The position numbers were made by a program, and so were the translations under genes. The notes beneath the pieces are model-generated. The model did no database searches, was not told where the DNA came from, and saw only the letters and a list, made by a program, of their open reading frames with translations. A stretch of DNA of 60,000 nucleotides from Takakia lepidozioides (Eukaryota > Streptophyta > Takakiopsida > Takakiales > Takakiaceae): NCBI GenBank assembly GCA_030704615.1, contig CM060731.1, positions 26,972,001-27,032,000 of the forward strand. Direction: 5' to 3'. Below are positions 57,540-60,000 of the stretch, piece by piece. Numbering within the stretch: the stretch's first letter is position 1; each line of letters begins with the position of its first letter.

Positions 57540-58154
57540 TGATGTCACGAACATAGCCCAGAGGAACTTACCAGGAGTAAATACCAGAAGTTACCAAGTT
57601 ACCATGTTATCAAAAGTTACCATGACTTATCATGATTTATCATGATCTACCCTGATTTATCATTACTTACCAAGTTGTCGGGAGTTTACCAAATTACTAA
57701 GAGTAATTTGGGAAATTACTCAGGAAGCTTCCTTTGGAAAGAACTTCTCCATCAAGATACCTCCTTTGTTTAAGGAAGCTTCTCCATCAATAAACATTTG
57801 TTGAATCTTGGAAACTTCTCCAGCAAGAATCCTCCATAGGGGAAGCTTCTTGGGGAAGCTTCTTAGTAGCCAGTATATATAGGAGGCGAGACTAGACACT
57901 CTTCAGTCTCGCCAACACAAGTTCAAGCTACACTTGTTCCAAGTCCAGTACTCTAGTCCAGCTTCCAGTATCTGTTATTCTAGTCCAGTTTCCAGCATTC
58001 CAGTATCCGAGTCGAGTTCCAGTATTTTGTACTCTTGTTCATTGTTATAAAATTCATCTTGATTCATGTTCATCTACCATGCATTCGGCCACGCCGACCT
58101 TGACTTCTTGTCTAGTCTTGTACCTCTAGTCTGATCTCTTGTTTGTCTTCTACA
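57540..58154 (+). mobile_element. 3' LTR of the nested chromovirus copy
   Basis: It starts TGATGTCACGAACATAGCCC after the polypurine tract and ends near TTGTTTGTCTTCTACA, about 610 bp. It matches the inverted LTR at 41633-42237. A TATA box lies at 57874-57881. The outer element's integrase resumes right after it with ACGACTTT, the sequence also present just before the junction at 56715, which suggests a short target duplication of about five or six bases (ACGAC). Confidence 0.75.
57874..57881 (+). promoter_or_regulatory. TATA box of the LTR
   Basis: TATATATA in the context CCAGTATATATAGGAGGCGA, followed by a GAGACTAGACACTCTTCAGT region suited for transcription start. The same context is present in the inverted LTR (41924-41931). 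Confidence 0.65.
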
Positions 58155-59420
58155 AACGACTTTGAATTCAAAGATGACTTACTTTACTTCACGGGACTTC
58201 TCTATGTACCTCCAGGACCTACACGACTTCGAATTCTTCAAATATGTCATGATCTTCCGGCTGCAAGACATTTCGGCTTCAACAAAACATTGGAGTTGAT
58301 ATCCAGGGACTATTGGTGGCCACAGATGTGGAAACTCGTGAAAGAATTTATAAAATCTTGCGACACGTGTGCTAGAACGAAGGGACCACGACATCGACCT
58401 TACGGCCTTCTTCAACCATTACCCATTCCCAAGGGTCCATGGTCGTCCGTGTATGGACTTTATTACGGACCTTCCAATTTCCAAGACCACCGATTCAATC
58501 CTGGTTATAATATCTACCGCATTCATGGACTCCCGAAGGACATCGTATCTGATCGAGGACCACAGTTCATATCAAATTTCTGGAGGGGATTATTTCATAT
58601 ATTGGATACTAAGATCAACCTCTCTACAGCTAATCATCCACAGACTGATGGTCAAACCAAACGTGTAAACCAGATTTTGGAGCAGTATCTTCGTTGTACG
58701 ATAAATTATCACCAAGATAATTGGACGGACCTTCTGTCATTGGCTAAGTTTGCCTACAACAACACTATACAGTCTTCGACCAAGCAAACTCCATTTTTCT
58801 CCAATTATGGTCATCATCCTCAAGCAAACCCTTTCCACATGAAAACTGTTGGAAGCCCTGCTGAAGAAAACCTTGCTACTCATCTTGCTACCATTCACAA
58901 GGAGCTTACATCCCACCTCGTAGATGCTCAAAAACAATACAATGAGTATGCAGATCAACGTCGCCAACTCCAACCCCAGTTCAAGGTCGGAGATCGTATG
59001 TGGCTTCTTCGACGAGACATACAAACCTCGCGACCATCAAAGAAGTTGGATTATCAACGCCTGGGACCATTCAAAATTATTCGACAAATAAATCCGGTCA
59101 GTTTTCGGCTTGAACTCCCACGAAGTATACGCATCCATCCAGTATTTCATGTTTCACTATTGGAGTTGTATCATCCATCGAATATTCCAGGGAGAGTTTC
59201 CGTACCACCTCCACCAATCGAAGTCGATTAGGAAATTGAGTATTAAGTCCACGAAGTCCTAGATTCTCGCATCAAGTATAAATGTCTTGAGTATTTCGTA
59301 CATTGGACAAGCTACGACATCAGCGAACGAACGTGAGAACCTTCATCCAACCTCGTGTATGCCTCTGATAAAGTCCAAGAGTTTCATCAACGATATCCAG
59401 CTAAGCCTCGAGCTGCACGT
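58155..59420 (+). pseudogene. Ty3 chromovirus integrase and chromodomain (outer copy)
   Basis: A zinc-binding H-H-C-C region (LPAARHFGFNKT..CDTCARTKGPRH, 58250-58390), the catalytic core (MDFITDLP near 58455; IVSDRGPQFISNFW near 58545; NHPQTDGQTKRVNQ near 58640), a GPY-like tail (RLGPFKIIRQINPVSFRLEL, 59060-59120) and a chromodomain (EYFVHWTSYDISERT-stop-EPSSNLV, 59290-59360). About 100 bases between the first and second catalytic segments are missing, which removes part of the core and shifts the frame. Stops interrupt the chromodomain; TGA at 59334-59336 replaces a TGG still present in the sister copy (56846-56848). Confidence 0.85.
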
Positions 59421-59526
59421 CAATGAGACGTCACAACGATGATGTCAGCCAAGCTAGCTTCAAAGAGAAGACTCCACATTCAATGTACCTGATACACGCT
59501 AAGGAGGGAGGAGCACCACACATCAG

Positions 59527-59534
59527 TATATATA
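59527..59534 (+). promoter_or_regulatory. TATA box before the 3' ORF (copy 2)
   Basis: TATATATA in the context CATCAGTATATATAGCTACA, 38 bases before the ATG at 59573; conserved with the first copy. Confidence 0.55.
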
Positions 59535-59572
59535 GCTACACTTCCATCACTCTTGCATCTTGTATTGACAGC

Positions 59573-59974
59573 ATGGAGTCACAAGAACCAGATACATTGG
59601 AGTTGTCGCTTATCCAACTACCAGATCAGCCGTTCCGACTCTCACGACCTTCAACATCACGCCGACGCTCTCGAGACGATGGGCCACCAATGCGACGCGT
59701 ACTTCCTCGTCTAAACCCCGTACGACGGCAAGTAGAGCTTACTCGAAGTCTGATAATTCTGTTGGATGTTGAGGCTTCGGACCCAGAGGGCAACGAAATC
59801 ATGTTTGAAGGCAGTTTCGAAAATCAGAATGCTCAAATTACTACGTGGTCCCAAGGTCAAGGTGTTGGACACTATCAATGGTTACAGGGACCTATAAATC
59901 ATTTGAGTCAAGAACGAAGAGCCGAATACTTGGTAAGTAGCATTCGTCGGATTTTGGATTTTCTCCAACTCTAA
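59573..59974 (+). CDS. chromovirus 3' ORF, function unknown (copy 2)
   Basis: This 133-codon ORF is nearly identical to the one at 57086 (MESQEPD, RPSTSRRRSRDD, RRILDFLQL) with scattered amino-acid changes and no frame damage, although the pol gene just before it carries stops. The frame upstream stays open to 59423, but the ATG at 59573 is shared by both copies and follows the TATA box, so I chose it. The window ends before the expected polypurine tract and LTR. Confidence 0.55.
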   Translation: MESQEPDTLELSLIQLPDQPFRLSRPSTSRRRSRDDGPPMRRVLPRLNPVRRQVELTRSLIILLDVEASDPEGNEIMFEGSFENQNAQITTWSQGQGVGHYQWLQGPINHLSQERRAEYLVSSIRRILDFLQL

Positions 59975-60000
59975 GCAAGTCCAAGATTTTACCGCTCCTC

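Overview
The window reads as nuclear DNA of a green plant, most likely a streptophyte alga or another early-diverging streptophyte. I lean towards a charophyte such as Chara, but the species is inference. The reasons are two intron-rich genes of plant-wide families, GT-AG introns of several hundred to several thousand bases, plant-type Ty3 chromovirus, LINE and Mutator-like sequences, and no bacterial gene organisation.

Layout. From 1 to about 3740 I find no gene I can defend. A very large plus-strand gene of the HAPLESS 8-like (UBZ4-type zinc finger) family fills 3741-17397; six exons join with matching phases to about 2,630 codons, and its first exon is missing. From 17.4 to 28.7 kb lies a transposon-rich spacer. 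It holds an array of GACGCC palindromes with a short acidic ORF (19.6-21.8 kb), a minus-strand fragment of a DNA methyltransferase-like gene (21.8-22.8 kb), and a 1.9-kb TTAA-flanked, piggyBac-like non-autonomous element (23066-24957) that carries three tRNA-like modules lacking an anticodon arm and a 54-nt hairpin. A complete PHR1-like MYB-CC transcription factor gene occupies 28.9-35.26 kb (eight exons, 584 codons, one GC-AG intron inside the MYB domain).

From 37.1 kb to the end nearly everything is transposable. In order there is a second TTAA element (37115-37936), a broken LINE (37.9-41.5 kb) interrupted by a 1.2-kb element and a foldback MITE that itself contains an 86-bp insertion, and then rearranged pieces of a Ty3/chromovirus family with about 605-bp LTRs. 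The chromovirus gag (42.7-43.2 kb) is separated from its protease-RT-RNase H (54.6-56.7 kb) by an insertion of about 11 kb.

That insertion is the most interesting part. It holds a minus-strand Mutator-like transposase gene with a SWIM zinc finger and, head to head about 560 bp away, a plus-strand multi-exon gene joining a ParB-like domain to a circularly permuted (beta-type) adenine/cytosine DNA methyltransferase domain. The methyltransferase module occurs a second time at 21.8-22.8 kb with the same intron positions and phases. I propose, as inference, that this is a Mutator-like transposon family carrying its own ParB-methyltransferase partner gene. Both genes are damaged in this copy. The chromovirus also has an extra 133-codon ORF behind its own TATA box at the 3' end, and several of its stops look like TGG to TGA changes.
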